In this document: positions 42,250 to 52,194 of the stretch, piece after piece | Position numbering within the stretch: position 1 is the stretch's first letter | Layout: each line of letters opens with the position of its first letter | Assembly (NCBI GenBank): GCA_020635195.1 | Contig: JACKAG010000003.1 | Span: forward strand, 124,001 to 188,000 | Reading direction: 5' to 3' | Length of the DNA stretch: 64,000 nt | Source of the DNA: Deltaproteobacteria bacterium | GTDB taxonomy: Bacteria; Bdellovibrionota_B; Oligoflexia; Oligoflexales; Bog-1112 | Made by a program: the position numbers and the translations under genes | Notes under the pieces: model-generated | What the model saw: only the letters and a program-made list of their open reading frames with translations | What the model was told of the DNA's origin: nothing | Database searches by the model: none

Positions 42250-43665
42250 ATGAAACCCTGGAACCGAAGACAGCTCATTTCTCGCATTGCACAGTTAAGC
42301 GGCGGTATCCTGCTTAATCCAATGAATGCCAAATTATTATTTGCTGAAGAACAGTTATACCGACTTAATGGACGTAAGCCTTTTGTTCTCTACATTCATA
42401 TGGGATCTTCCTGTGGTATCGCATCAGGACTGATTCAACCACTTAAAGCCGGAGAGTGGCCCATAGGTTTTTTCGATGCAGGCAAAGAGGGAGAATCCGT
42501 AAACCCTCTTTTAAATCATCACATCAAAGCAGAACAGTTTATTCTGCATCCATACAGCCAGCCTCTTGCAGAAATAGTTCAGGACTGTTTTCTGACAAAC
42601 GGGACGGCTGTCAGCCTTGCCCACGTGACGGCTGCTCAGTTACAGATGACTGGCTCTACTCTTTCGGGTCTGACCCCTCAGTGGGCTGCCGGAGTTGCCC
42701 AAAACTGTAAAAATGAAGAACATAAAAATCCCATTCTTATCTCATCTGGTATAAAATCACCATCTGTGCCTGATCTTAATATGATCAATGCTACAAGTCT
42801 TTCCCAGTTTATGACCATCACCTCTGATCCAAAAGTTGTCCCGAAAGGTTTTGAAAGTACCTGGGAAGCGATGCTTCGGGAACATCAGATTCAGGCCATC
42901 GGATCTACCAAAATTATAGACTCTGAAAGACAAAAAATTCAAAATCTTATGAAAATTCTCAACGAAGGATTTCCCGAGTTTGACAGTCATAAAGAATCCA
43001 TTAACTCATTAAAGGAAGCTCTTTCTGATACAAATTATGCGGACATCATTACCCAGAATCCGGATCACACCAACATTCAAATGGATGACAGGTTTAAAAA
43101 TTATCTGATTCTTGCCGGATCTCTTGCAAAAACAGGGCTTGCATCCGGAATGACCATTCCTGACGGTTCACAGGATCTGCATAATGGCGGAGGAGATGTC
43201 GACACAGCCAGGTTTGCTGCTTCAAGGTGGGCTCTGATCAATCTTTTCTGGAAATGGATAAAAAAACAGGGCATGGATCAGGACATGTTGATCATTGTCT
43301 CTCACGAATTTGGAAGAGGAGCTTATAATCTTCGTTCCGTTGAAAAAAGTATTACAGATCAGAATGGGCAGACAAAAGAAATGACCGTCCACGGAAGAGA
43401 TCATGGCCTGGGAATGGGGATCTTATTTATCAACAAAAATGTTCCCTCCGGAGCCCGCTTCGGAGCCGTTGCAGAAAATCTGACTCCGGTTCCCGGAACT
43501 GATTTCCTTGCCGGATATAATCCTTCAGCACAAGCTTTTACATCATCACAGCTGATAGGCTCCATGCTGATGCGCATTTATCCCGAACTATTCCCGACAG
43601 AACGAGATGTCCGCAAACACTGGCCTACTTTTGCGCCACTCACTCAACTGATCCGAGGCAACTAA
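42250..43665 (+). CDS. DUF1501-like exported protein
   Basis: This 471-residue protein starts with a twin-arginine-like signal (KPWNRRQLISRIAQLSGGIL). It has DUF1501 features: a F-V-L-Y-I-H-M-G-S-S-C-G strand after the signal, D-L-H-N-G-G-G-D, the long central helical part, I-I-V-S-H-E-F-G-R-G-A-Y-N, and H-G-R-D-H-G-L-G-M-G-I-L-F-I. In the family, H and D residues in these motifs resemble the metal site of the sulfatase/alkaline phosphatase superfamily, although activity is not established. It is third in the operon, next to haem proteins, matching the DUF1501 + cytochrome pattern known from Planctomycetes. Confidence 0.75.
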   Translation: MKPWNRRQLISRIAQLSGGILLNPMNAKLLFAEEQLYRLNGRKPFVLYIHMGSSCGIASGLIQPLKAGEWPIGFFDAGKEGESVNPLLNHHIKAEQFILHPYSQPLAEIVQDCFLTNGTAVSLAHVTAAQLQMTGSTLSGLTPQWAAGVAQNCKNEEHKNPILISSGIKSPSVPDLNMINATSLSQFMTITSDPKVVPKGFESTWEAMLREHQIQAIGSTKIIDSERQKIQNLMKILNEGFPEFDSHKESINSLKEALSDTNYADIITQNPDHTNIQMDDRFKNYLILAGSLAKTGLASGMTIPDGSQDLHNGGGDVDTARFAASRWALINLFWKWIKKQGMDQDMLIIVSHEFGRGAYNLRSVEKSITDQNGQTKEMTVHGRDHGLGMGILFINKNVPSGARFGAVAENLTPVPGTDFLAGYNPSAQAFTSSQLIGSMLMRIYPELFPTERDVRKHWPTFAPLTQLIRGN

Positions 43666-45149
43666 TGAAAAAGCCTGCATACTCCATACTGATTTTATTT
43701 TATCTGTTGCTTTCACTCGCAGGATGTCGAAACCCTGAAGAACAACAGAAAAAAATCAAAAAAATTCAGGAGAAAACACAGCAGATACAAACAGAAGATA
43801 CATCAGAAACAAAAGAACATGATGAGGTACAAATACAGAAATCGGAAGATCGCTCTGCTGTTATATATGAAAGCTCAAATATTTCTGAAGTAAACGAACA
43901 AAAAACAGCTCTGAATCCTGAGAGTGCGACAATAAAAAAGATTCTTCCTCATTCTGTCATCATTCGAAGATCATTGATATTTAGTGCGATCTCTCTGGAG
44001 GCAGGCGAATGGGATCGGTTGGAACCAAATGAAGGCTCTCGCATTTTTCTAAATAGCAACAGAGATCTGAATCTGACAGATCATCTGGGGCATATCTTTA
44101 CATTCCGCAAAGACGACGGTCATTTCGGTAGCCTTTATACACATCCGGAAGGATCAGAATATGATCGTTTTTACAATTTTTCGACAGACGGATGGATCGC
44201 ATTTCAGGGGCCCGATTTTTCCTTTATGAATCCGAAAACATCAGCCCTTTCCCGTTATCGTTTACCCGAATCACTCGTTAATGCAGAGATTATCAGTCCA
44301 TCTCCGGGATTTGTGTTTCTGAAAAGCTCTGAAAAGCAGGAGCCATACAGCCTGTCCTATGGAAAAAATGAGCCTGAAATCTTAGCAATGTTGCCGGCAG
44401 AGCAGAGTCTTTTGCATCTTGCACCCTGTGAGAGTGGTTGTGCTTACTGGGCTTTTGATGGAAAACAATTCTTCTACAGTACAGCTGAGAATGCACGATG
44501 GAAAGCATTTGATATCGCAGTGGTACTTCCGGAGGATTTTTCGCTTCAGAGCATGGCCGGAGCCGTTTCCATGAAAGAAACCGGCCAGATGGATAGCAGC
44601 CTGATTTACGCCCTGGATAAGAAGAGGCAACTATGGGAGCTAAAGACAGAAGAATACGAAGAAGCTGTCACACAAAAAGAAATTACATGGGACCATGTTC
44701 TGGCTATTGCCCGTGAATCCTGTATACCCTGCCATAGCTCAGATGGATTTGACCGCCCCGGGACATGGACAGGTCTGAAAAGCACGATCCTGAACAGAAT
44801 TGATCCGTCAAACAAAGAAGAAGTCTTTGCCATGCCGACCTGGGATAGCGTTTATGGCCGTAATTTTTCAGATAACAACAGACAAGATATCATCACCTGG
44901 CTATCTGAGCAGGAATCTACAGAAGTAAAGATCAGCTCAGAAGCACAAACAACAGATAAAGATATTTCTGACAGTCTGCGACCTCTTGCAGAAAGCTACT
45001 GCCTGAACTGTCATCAGGATGGTCGCAAAGAGTCCTGGTGGAAAAAATCCAGAGACGATATCATCCGGCGAATTCAGTCAGGTAACATGCCAAAAGGGCT
45101 TAAAATACCAGAAGACAAAAAGGCAGAACTTCTGAATGCGATCCCATGA
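43665..45149 (+). CDS. Dihaem c-type lipoprotein
   Basis: The 494-residue product has a lipoprotein signal (lipobox S-L-A-G-C near residue 21), a Lys/Glu/Gln-rich linker, and a middle domain with beta-propeller-like repeats (HLGHIFTFRKDDGHFGSL style). Two haem-binding motifs lie in the C-terminal quarter: S-C-I-P-C-H-S-S-D-G-F and Y-C-L-N-C-H-Q-D-G. The second is followed by R-I-Q-S-G-N-M-P-K-G-L, a typical methionine axial ligand segment of cytochrome c domains. It may pass electrons or act as a sensor on the outer membrane. Its ATG shares one base with the upstream TAA, so it is translationally coupled. It is the last gene of the operon. Confidence 0.75.
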   Translation: MKKPAYSILILFYLLLSLAGCRNPEEQQKKIKKIQEKTQQIQTEDTSETKEHDEVQIQKSEDRSAVIYESSNISEVNEQKTALNPESATIKKILPHSVIIRRSLIFSAISLEAGEWDRLEPNEGSRIFLNSNRDLNLTDHLGHIFTFRKDDGHFGSLYTHPEGSEYDRFYNFSTDGWIAFQGPDFSFMNPKTSALSRYRLPESLVNAEIISPSPGFVFLKSSEKQEPYSLSYGKNEPEILAMLPAEQSLLHLAPCESGCAYWAFDGKQFFYSTAENARWKAFDIAVVLPEDFSLQSMAGAVSMKETGQMDSSLIYALDKKRQLWELKTEEYEEAVTQKEITWDHVLAIARESCIPCHSSDGFDRPGTWTGLKSTILNRIDPSNKEEVFAMPTWDSVYGRNFSDNNRQDIITWLSEQESTEVKISSEAQTTDKDISDSLRPLAESYCLNCHQDGRKESWWKKSRDDIIRRIQSGNMPKGLKIPEDKKAELLNAIP

Positions 45150-45244
45150 TTTTAAAAAGATCAATGATAATGATGACAACCTATAACTAAACACAATATC
45201 TGCATCCACGACACAAAAAGATTATCGCATGTCATTTATAAAGC

Positions 45245-45261
45245 GCTCATCTTAAATGAGC
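45245..45261. terminator. Short stem-loop between convergent genes
   Basis: GCTCAT pairs with ATGAGC around a 5-base loop, between the end of the haem-protein operon and the end of the antiporter gene. The stem is weak and there is no T-run on the plus strand. Confidence 0.3.
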
Positions 45262-45288
45262 CCATTAGTTCATGACTCTCCCGAAATT

Positions 45289-46326
45289 TCAGATCGCTCC
45301 ACGAATGGCATCCATAACATTCAGAAACATAAGCAGCAGATAAGTCCCCAGTAAGATCAACCCTGTCTGCCGCTTCAGATGTTTTCCCGAAAGGGAAATT
45401 CCCACCCGGAAGATTCCGATCACAGCCAGCATAAAAGGAAAAGATCGGACAAAAAATTCAGGACCAACAGTCATTCCCTCCGGGTTCACCGCAACAGACG
45501 CACCTGCGACCAGGAAAATATTCAGAATGTCAGCCCCGATAATATTTCCCAGAGCAATACCACCATGCCCCTTTCTTACAGCAGCAATCGCCGTCACCAG
45601 CTCAGGAAGAGAGGTTCCGAAGGCAACAAGCGTTACAGCAACCACACTCTCAGAAATACTGAAGCGCTTCGCAAGCTCTGACGCTGTACTGATCAGAATA
45701 TCAGAAGAGAACGCCAGAAATGCAAAAGACAGCAGCAGAAGAAACACAGAAAGCGAAAGGCCACCATGTCTGGGCAATGTGTGAGCTGCGGGCGCTACAG
45801 CTTTCTGCATCATGCCCCAGCGGATCTGTAAGCACAGCCAGCACAGCAGGCAAAAGAGGAGCAAATATCCTCCATATGCAGGAAGATGCCCCCCTTCTGT
45901 AAAAACCCGCAAAGGATCTGCAAATGGAACAGAAAGCACGACAAGAAAAAGTACCGCAAAAACCTGAATCCATCCCTGCCGGTTCACAACAGAGCGATCC
46001 AGAGGAAGGGGAGCAAGGCTGGCTGCCAGACCCAGAATCAGACCCGTATCACAAATCACAGAGCCTGCGGCATTACCCAGAGCAATACCAGGAGAACCCC
46101 GAAGAGCCGCAAGAACAGAAACCACAACCTCCGGGAGGGTGGTTCCAAAGCTGACAATCGTCGCCCCGACTATCACCGGTGGCAAATGCCACAAGGCAGC
46201 CATAACCATAGCCTGCTCCACCATGATATCAGCAGCTCTGGCAAGCACAGCAACAGAAATAAACAAGATCACAAACAGGGGCAGAGTTGGCATCGACATC
46301 AGATAAGCATGCATCAGTTCAGCCAC
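45289..46326 (-). CDS. Calcium/cation antiporter (CaCA family, YrbG-like)
   Basis: This inner-membrane exchanger of about 345 residues has the two alpha-repeats of the CaCA superfamily in opposite halves. The first is F-G-T-T-L-P-E-V-V-V-S and IALGNAAGSVICDTGLILGL; the second is A-F-G-T-S-L-P-E-L-V-T-A and IALGNIIGADILNIFLVAGA. Ten hydrophobic segments are visible. Acidic residues in the repeats bind Ca or Na. I choose GTG 46326 with GGGGAG upstream; ATG 46314 is also possible. The gene is convergent with the haem operon and divergent from the next gene. Confidence 0.92.
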   Translation of the reverse strand: MAELMHAYLMSMPTLPLFVILFISVAVLARAADIMVEQAMVMAALWHLPPVIVGATIVSFGTTLPEVVVSVLAALRGSPGIALGNAAGSVICDTGLILGLAASLAPLPLDRSVVNRQGWIQVFAVLFLVVLSVPFADPLRVFTEGGHLPAYGGYLLLFCLLCWLCLQIRWGMMQKAVAPAAHTLPRHGGLSLSVFLLLLSFAFLAFSSDILISTASELAKRFSISESVVAVTLVAFGTSLPELVTAIAAVRKGHGGIALGNIIGADILNIFLVAGASVAVNPEGMTVGPEFFVRSFPFMLAVIGIFRVGISLSGKHLKRQTGLILLGTYLLLMFLNVMDAIRGAI

Positions 46327-46453
46327 AAACGGGTCTCCCCACAAGATAAAGCAAAAAAAGAAGAATATCCGACAGCCTGACAGATTTCATATTAAAATTC
46401 AGCCTGTTGTAGACGACAAACTTATACAACCACAAGACAGCTCCGAAGAGTTC

Positions 46454-47872
46454 ATGATTCCAGCTTATTTCAGGCTGCATCAGATGACAACAGACAGCCA
46501 GAAAACAGAGTGCAAAATGTTTCAAAAACCTGTAAAAACTGGATGCAAAGTCCAGAGTGATCCACGACAGAAATCTGTCCATAGATATCACAGGAGACAA
46601 AGCTTCTGTTTTTTCCTTGGAATTCTCATCAGCAGCGCAGCTCAGGAATCATTAGCAAAAAACAGGACACAACCTGAGAAAATACAAAAATACATACAGA
46701 TATCACCAGAAAAGTTAAAGCTCAGACTCAGAAATATTCCGGACAAAGAAAAGGTCCTCCGCTGCCACTTCAGCGATGACGCATCATCCTTTACTCTTCA
46801 GACCGTTTCTGACGTAGCAACAGAATTTTCAGGAAATAAGCTTCGCTATCACTACCGGACCTTTCGCCAAAAAGGGACCCGGAAAAAACTGATCAGACAA
46901 ACAGCAGAACTAAATATGGAAGAAACTGTTTCTGAGCTTTTCCCGATAAAACAGTCAGAGCCTCTACACCCTGTTTTTTTTACATTCAGCCATGACAAGC
47001 AAAAAATTCTGATCTGCAAACAGAGAGATCCACAAAAATCACCAGAGATCGAACTCTGGAATCAGGAGCATCAGAGCCTCATCAGCTACACACGCAGCAA
47101 CTTCCGGGATTGCAGCCTCCATGCTCAGCTTTCTCCTGACAGAAAAAGCATTGGCCTGAGCTCCGGAAAAGTCCCGGGTAGCCTGATCTGGGATCTCCGT
47201 TCAGGAGCTGTCCGCCCCCTTCATCCATCAGTGCAGGAACATATCTGCTATGGCTTTAGCGAAGATATGCAGCAGGGATTCTGTCGTTCCACGGACGGAA
47301 CTCTGAAGGCTATAGAATTAAGCAGTGGCCATGTCATCTGGAAAGCAACCTGGCCGGAAAGTCTTCAACCAGCTTTTTACAAAGTCATCGCAAGAACCGT
47401 CAGCAATCTAAGCCAACAGCCACTACCTGCCATCTTTCACTCTCTTATCTTTCAGGGTCCTGATCAGGTCTATCTGAGCAAAAGGACAGAAAGTATTGAT
47501 TCCTGGTATCGCGCAAATCTGCCAGGCAAGCCCGACCTCTTTATCCGCCATAGCCAGACAGACGGAGAATACATGCAACACAATCAATTTGTCCTTCCTC
47601 CCCAGGTTATTCCTGTCAACAGCCGATTTTTCCATCAGACGAGACAGATTATTGCTGAAGATTACAACCCGGAAAGAAAAGAGAAAGGAGAAAGCATGAT
47701 GCTTCTCATTCAGCCGGAAAAAGGGATCATAAAAAGAATTCTGAGCCCCTGCACAGATTCATGGGACTATCTGCCAGCATCAGAGACTCTGTTTACCTGC
47801 GGTGTCTGTAAGGGGAGAAATGTATTCGGACAGATCACCCTGTCAGATCTGTCGCCCTCTCAGGCACCCTGA
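46454..47872 (+). CDS. Putative exported WD40-like propeller protein
   Basis: The protein of up to 472 residues has a hydrophobic segment (SFCFFLGILISSAAQESLAK) preceded by H-R-Y-H-R-R, which looks like a signal peptide with an unusually long n-region. The actual start may be later; no convincing ribosome-binding site was found for any ATG. The mature part has propeller-like repeats (AQLSPDRKSIGLSSGKVPGS, L-I-W-D-L-R-S-G, GYFSEDMQQG-like phrase, G-H-V-I-W-K-A) and a terminal C-x-x-C-x-x-C-K. No catalytic motif is seen. Its 3' end overlaps the convergent symporter gene by 38 bases. Confidence 0.55.
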   Translation: MIPAYFRLHQMTTDSQKTECKMFQKPVKTGCKVQSDPRQKSVHRYHRRQSFCFFLGILISSAAQESLAKNRTQPEKIQKYIQISPEKLKLRLRNIPDKEKVLRCHFSDDASSFTLQTVSDVATEFSGNKLRYHYRTFRQKGTRKKLIRQTAELNMEETVSELFPIKQSEPLHPVFFTFSHDKQKILICKQRDPQKSPEIELWNQEHQSLISYTRSNFRDCSLHAQLSPDRKSIGLSSGKVPGSLIWDLRSGAVRPLHPSVQEHICYGFSEDMQQGFCRSTDGTLKAIELSSGHVIWKATWPESLQPAFYKVIARTVSNLSQQPLPAIFHSLIFQGPDQVYLSKRTESIDSWYRANLPGKPDLFIRHSQTDGEYMQHNQFVLPPQVIPVNSRFFHQTRQIIAEDYNPERKEKGESMMLLIQPEKGIIKRILSPCTDSWDYLPASETLFTCGVCKGRNVFGQITLSDLSPSQAP

Positions 47873-49172
47873 TGCCCTGTCTGAGCATTCTGGCAGCATC
47901 AGAAGAGTCCGACAAAACAGCACCATCACTGTACCTGTGCAGATCAAGTTCACCTTCACTTTTAGCGACAACAACCGCAGCAAAGGCATCTCCGGTCACA
48001 TTCATAGTCGTACTGATCATATCGATAATACGGTTAACCGCTGCGACAAGGCCCACAACCTCAAGAGGTAAACCGACTGAGCTGAGAATCATCGGAAGAA
48101 CAACCAAACCCGCAGCAGGAACTCCGGCACAGCCAACGGCAGCAATCGTACAGGTGACCACAATGGTCAGCATATCCGCAATCGACAGTTCAATGCCGTA
48201 CAGATTTGCCGTAAAGACCGCGATCACACCCATGTAAGTGGAAAGACCATCCATATTGACCGTGGCCCCAAGAGGCAGAACAAAGCCTGCAATGCTCTTG
48301 CTGACACCCAGCTTATGCTCTGCAACCTTCAGATTGACAGGAAGGGTCGCTGCGCTGCTGGTCGTACTAAAAGCGACCACCTGCGTCTCAATCATTTTCC
48401 GGAAAAAATGGAATGGATTCAGACGCATCAAACTCAGACCACTGCCGTAGATCAGGATAGCAACGGTCAGACAGCTCACGTAAATCACGCCTACCATCTC
48501 CATCAGCGCCCGGAGAATATCCAGCCCTTGTGTTCCTGCAACAGAAGCCATCAGAGCAAAGATCCCGTATGGAGCAAAACCCATAACAATATTGACCAGC
48601 TTAAAAATGACAGCTGATAATGAATGAAAAAAATCCTCGACAGGTCGCGCGGCATGTCCTGCAAGATTGATCGAAACACCGAAAAGGATAGCAAATACAA
48701 TAATCTGAAGGATATTTCCCTCATAAAAGGAAGCTGTAATGTTGGAAGGGACCATACCAAGCAGCGTATCGACCAGATTAAATTCACCAGCAGTTCTGAC
48801 CTCTGTCATTTGTGATTTCAGCGATGCCGGAAAGACTCCTTTTCCAGGGTTGAACACAACAGTCGACAGAAAAAGAGCAATTGCTGTGCCGGAGGCCATG
48901 GTCGAACAGTAAACTATAAAGGTTTTCAGTGCGACTCGTCCCATTCTGGCAGGATCACGCATAGCGAGAACCCCACAGACCAGAGAGACGAAAACAACCG
49001 GCGCCACCATCATCATAATGGCGTTGATAAACGCAGTCCCGAAAGGTTTAAGCACAGCAGCATTTGGTCCCAAGGCAAAGCCCACCACTACACCCAGGAT
49101 CATGCCAATGATGATTTTCAGCCACGGCTGTAAGTTCATCCAGTAAATAAAAGGAGCTTTAACATATTTCAT
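47835..49172 (-). CDS. Dicarboxylate/amino acid:cation symporter (DAACS)
   Basis: This membrane transporter of about 445 residues belongs to the GltP/DctA family. Landmarks are L-K-P-F-G-T-A-F-I-N-A-I-M-M-M-V-A-P-V-V-F, the serine-rich hairpin S-T-T-S-S-A-A-T-L-P, A-T-V-N-M-D-G-L-S (the NMDGT-like Na site) and A-A-V-G-C-A-G-V-P-A-A-G-L-V. ATG 49172 has GAGGA upstream. It should import glutamate, aspartate or C4-dicarboxylates with Na or H. A second DAACS gene is at 52195 and PutP at 49973, making a local cluster of amino-acid importers. Confidence 0.95.
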   Translation of the reverse strand: MKYVKAPFIYWMNLQPWLKIIIGMILGVVVGFALGPNAAVLKPFGTAFINAIMMMVAPVVFVSLVCGVLAMRDPARMGRVALKTFIVYCSTMASGTAIALFLSTVVFNPGKGVFPASLKSQMTEVRTAGEFNLVDTLLGMVPSNITASFYEGNILQIIVFAILFGVSINLAGHAARPVEDFFHSLSAVIFKLVNIVMGFAPYGIFALMASVAGTQGLDILRALMEMVGVIYVSCLTVAILIYGSGLSLMRLNPFHFFRKMIETQVVAFSTTSSAATLPVNLKVAEHKLGVSKSIAGFVLPLGATVNMDGLSTYMGVIAVFTANLYGIELSIADMLTIVVTCTIAAVGCAGVPAAGLVVLPMILSSVGLPLEVVGLVAAVNRIIDMISTTMNVTGDAFAAVVVAKSEGELDLHRYSDGAVLSDSSDAARMLRQGIRVPERATDLTG

Positions 49173-49972
49173 GGGCTTTCCTCTTTTCATATTATCCGCT
49201 TAAATTATCCTGTTCCGGCCCTGACCTGACCTTTCGTCAGTCTGAATCTTCCTGACACCCCTCCTGGTATCAGCTCACCTGATGATGCCTTCTCTGAATC
49301 CTGATCAGCGATAAAACCTCCTCTTCAGAGAAATTTTCCAGAGAAAAAGCAAAAAAACGCCACTTCACATCCGGAATTTGTGAAGTATTCACACTCTTCT
49401 CATGTTTTTCAAATAAACTGCTTTAAACCACCCTCATCTGCTTATTCCAGAAGTCTGGGTGGGTGCCGTGTCAGAGTCATCAGGCTGATAGGCCTGATTC
49501 ACTAAGCACCGCCAGAGTAAACCTGTCTGAAAAGGTTTTACTCTTCATCACCAACCCGGATCAGGTTCGGGCAGGTGAATGAATGCTGATTTCCCGTCTT
49601 TCCGGTTCCAGCAATCGGCCAGGCAATACAGCAGGAGCCCGACATGAGTACCCTTTCTGATCAGGTACATCTCAAAAGAATATGAAAGTTTCGGACATTT
49701 GTCAAACGAGTGTTGTTTTTCTTTTTTATTACAGAATATTAACTGGGATAAATAGAAAGAAGCAAGACAGGGACACAAAACAAAATCATTGATTTTCAGT
49801 ATCTTAAGACCAAACGCTGGATTCAGAAGCTCAAACACTGTAACTAATCGCAGGCATTCTTGCTTAAGCCTCACTGCAGGAAGCGGATCAACAGAGGAAC
49901 GCCCTTAAGAGAGGAAAAACCATCTAAGCACATGAAATGCCTGGATCTTACCTATTAACACAGGGATCTTTG
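49173..49972. other. Intergenic region with stem-loops, no secure gene
   Basis: About 800 bases lie between two divergent transporter genes. Stem-loops are seen at 49479-49498 (ATCAGGC/GCCTGAT) and 49514-49545. On the minus strand near 49550-49575 is gaacctgatccgggttggtg, which resembles the 3' half of a thiamine (THI) box. The partner CTGAGA motif is not seen, so I do not call a riboswitch. A 108-codon minus-strand frame at 49548-49874 has no family features. Confidence 0.4.
49514..49545. promoter_or_regulatory. Stem-loop in symporter upstream region
   Basis: AGAGTAAACCT pairs with AGGTTTTACTCT with one bulge. It may terminate or attenuate transcription towards the minus-strand symporter gene at 49172. 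Confidence 0.4.
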
Positions 49973-51472
49973 ATGCAACAAAACACAGCTATTATCTCTG
50001 CCTTCGCCATTTACCTGCTGTCCATGATGGGTATCGGAGTCTATGCCTGGCTTCGGACCAGAAACCTGGCCGATTATATCCTTGGAGGCAGAAAGCTGGG
50101 GCCTGTCGTGACCGCTCTGAGCGCCGGCGCTTCTGATATGAGCGGATGGCTGATGCTGGGCCTCCCGGGGCTCTCCTATACTTCCGGACTGGGTTCCATC
50201 TGGATTGCATGCGGCCTTCTTGCCGGAACATGGGGAAACTGGCGGCTGATGGCCCGACGACTGAGGACCTTCAGTCTCCGTGCAGGTGATGCCCTGACTC
50301 TACCTGTCTATCTTGAAAACCGTTTTGACGACCGATCCCACCTCTTACGCGTGCTTTCAGCTCTGGTCATTCTGGTCTTTTTTACGATTTATACAGCATC
50401 GGGACTAATCGCCGGAGGAAAGCTCTTTGAGGAAGTCTTCGGACTTCCTTACGAAACCGCTGTGCTGATCGGCATGCTTTCCGTTGTCGTTTATACACTT
50501 TTTGGAGGATTTCTGGCTGTCTCCCTGACAGATGTGATTCAGGGCCTTCTGATGTCTCTGGCACTGCTTTTGGTCCCCATCTACAGTCTTTTCTTTCATG
50601 ATAACGGCGGACTGTCTCATAGCTTTGAAATCATCAGATCAGCAGGAAACGGAACCTTTCTGAATATTTTTTCAGATAAAAGCGGCGCCCATTACAGCTG
50701 GATCGCTATTCTCTCTTTTCTTGGCTGGGGCCTGGGCTATATGGGTCAACCCCATATCCTGGCACGCTTTAAGGCCATACGGAATCCTGACGAAATCCCT
50801 GCCGCACGCAGGCTGGCCATCATATGGACGACATGCTGCCTGCTCGGAGCCATCGCTGTCGGTCTTTCCGGACTTGTCACATTATCCGCCACCCCGGATG
50901 ATCCTGAAAGAGTCTTTATATTATTGGTCAACTCGATCTTTCACCCGATTCCAGCTGGCATCCTGCTGGCAGCTATCCTGGCTGCCATCATGAGCACAGC
51001 AGACTCTCAGCTCCTGGTCGCCTCGTCTGCTCTGACAGAAGATTTTTGCGGCATATTTATCCATAAAAAACTGAAGGCAAAAACACTTGTTCATCTTGGA
51101 CGAATCTCTGTCATACTCATTTCCATGATATCAACCCTGCTTGCTCTCGGCCCGGAACGTGCAGTTCTGGATGTCACCGCCTTCGCCTGGGCAGGATTTG
51201 GAGCAGCCTTTGGACCTCCGCTACTTATCTCTCTTTACTGGCGCAAAATGAGTGCTGCCGGAGCTCTGGCAGGCATCCTGAGTGGGAGCATCACAGTTGT
51301 TGTCTGGCACTATATGGAGGGGGGAGTCTTCGGGCTCTATGAAATCATTCCTGGAACTGCAATCTCCGCACTTTCGGTGATTTTTGTCAGCCTCCTGACA
51401 AAAGCAGGACAGAAAGCCGAGCTCATTTTTGACCAGTCACTGGCAGACCTGCATCCACGCCAGCCTTTCTGA
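49973..51472 (+). CDS. putP: Sodium/proline symporter
   Basis: This 499-residue member of the sodium:solute symporter family has about 13 membrane helices. PutP-type motifs are DYILGGRKLGPVVTALSAGA, S-D-M-S-G-W-L-M-L-G-L-P-G, G-L-G-Y-M-G-Q-P-H-I-L-A-R-F and A-I-M-S-T-A-D-S-Q-L-L-V-A-S-S-A. These carry the Na site and proline site seen in E. coli PutP. ATG 49973 is chosen because AGGGA precedes it. It imports proline with Na for carbon, nitrogen or osmoprotection. No putA is nearby. Confidence 0.94.
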   Translation: MQQNTAIISAFAIYLLSMMGIGVYAWLRTRNLADYILGGRKLGPVVTALSAGASDMSGWLMLGLPGLSYTSGLGSIWIACGLLAGTWGNWRLMARRLRTFSLRAGDALTLPVYLENRFDDRSHLLRVLSALVILVFFTIYTASGLIAGGKLFEEVFGLPYETAVLIGMLSVVVYTLFGGFLAVSLTDVIQGLLMSLALLLVPIYSLFFHDNGGLSHSFEIIRSAGNGTFLNIFSDKSGAHYSWIAILSFLGWGLGYMGQPHILARFKAIRNPDEIPAARRLAIIWTTCCLLGAIAVGLSGLVTLSATPDDPERVFILLVNSIFHPIPAGILLAAILAAIMSTADSQLLVASSALTEDFCGIFIHKKLKAKTLVHLGRISVILISMISTLLALGPERAVLDVTAFAWAGFGAAFGPPLLISLYWRKMSAAGALAGILSGSITVVVWHYMEGGVFGLYEIIPGTAISALSVIFVSLLTKAGQKAELIFDQSLADLHPRQPF

Positions 51473-51513
51473 TCAGAAAAGCCAGCTCACAGGCTGCGTC
51501 CTTCTTTTATTAT

Positions 51514-51879
51514 TTATTCTTTCTGGTGCTGATGGAGTTTTTTGGTACTGATAAAGGTATTCGCAACCAGAGCAATATAAGTTGCAAACAGCACTGTCCC
51601 GACAACCATCAGAGTAATGCCAGTGATTCTACCCCAGAATGTGACAGGAACAATGTCACCAAAACCAACTGTTGTCACGGTGGTAAAAGCCCACCAGATC
51701 GCATCCATAGGCTCATCCACTGCCGGATTAACCCCGAACTCAGCCTGCCAGAACAGCCATGCAAATAATGCTACGACAAAATTTCCGATAATCGCAAGAA
51801 TCACAAAATGATGATTCATGACAACGCCCTTAAATGTGCTATGCGTCGTTTTTGCAATCTTTCCGGCAATTTCCTTCAT
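51514..51879 (-). CDS. Two-helix potassium-channel-like protein
   Basis: This protein of about 121 residues has two membrane helices (HFVILAIIGNFVVALFAWLF; GITLMVVGTVLFATYIALVA). They flank a pore loop with the K selectivity filter T-T-V-G-F-G-D-I-V-P. This is the minimal KcsA-like layout, with a short tail and no RCK domain. ATG 51879 begins MKEIAGKIAKTTHSTFKGVV and is preceded by AGGGTGG. It would form a tetrameric inner-membrane K channel. It is convergent with putP. Confidence 0.88.
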   Translation of the reverse strand: MKEIAGKIAKTTHSTFKGVVMNHHFVILAIIGNFVVALFAWLFWQAEFGVNPAVDEPMDAIWWAFTTVTTVGFGDIVPVTFWGRITGITLMVVGTVLFATYIALVANTFISTKKLHQHQKE

Positions 51880-52194
51880 GAACCACCCTGCTCTATACTC
51901 TGTCTTGTTTTGTCTATTGTACTGTGTCCTGACAGCGCACGCAGCATGCAAAGAAATTCCTGCTCTCTTCCCTCTGTCACAATAAAAGAAAATCCATATT
52001 TTTTTATATCAAACAGTTATGCTGACATAGCTTGACATTGTCAGAGGATCTCATTAAATGTTATTCCCTTGTGCTTTTGGCTTAGCCCCCATCTCTTACC
52101 GGGATGGGTCAACATAACCAGAACACATCCACAAACGCTCAGAAAATTAAAGCCAGGCAAGATCAGAAGCCAAGAGCAGGGAGCCCCCCCATTT

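Noticed and set aside
49540..49650. TPP riboswitch
   Set aside because: Only one of the two conserved halves is visible, and the downstream gene is not a thiamine gene.
49548..49874. 108-codon minus-strand frame upstream of putP
   Set aside because: No family features, no ribosome-binding site, Cys/Leu-rich composition of a chance frame.
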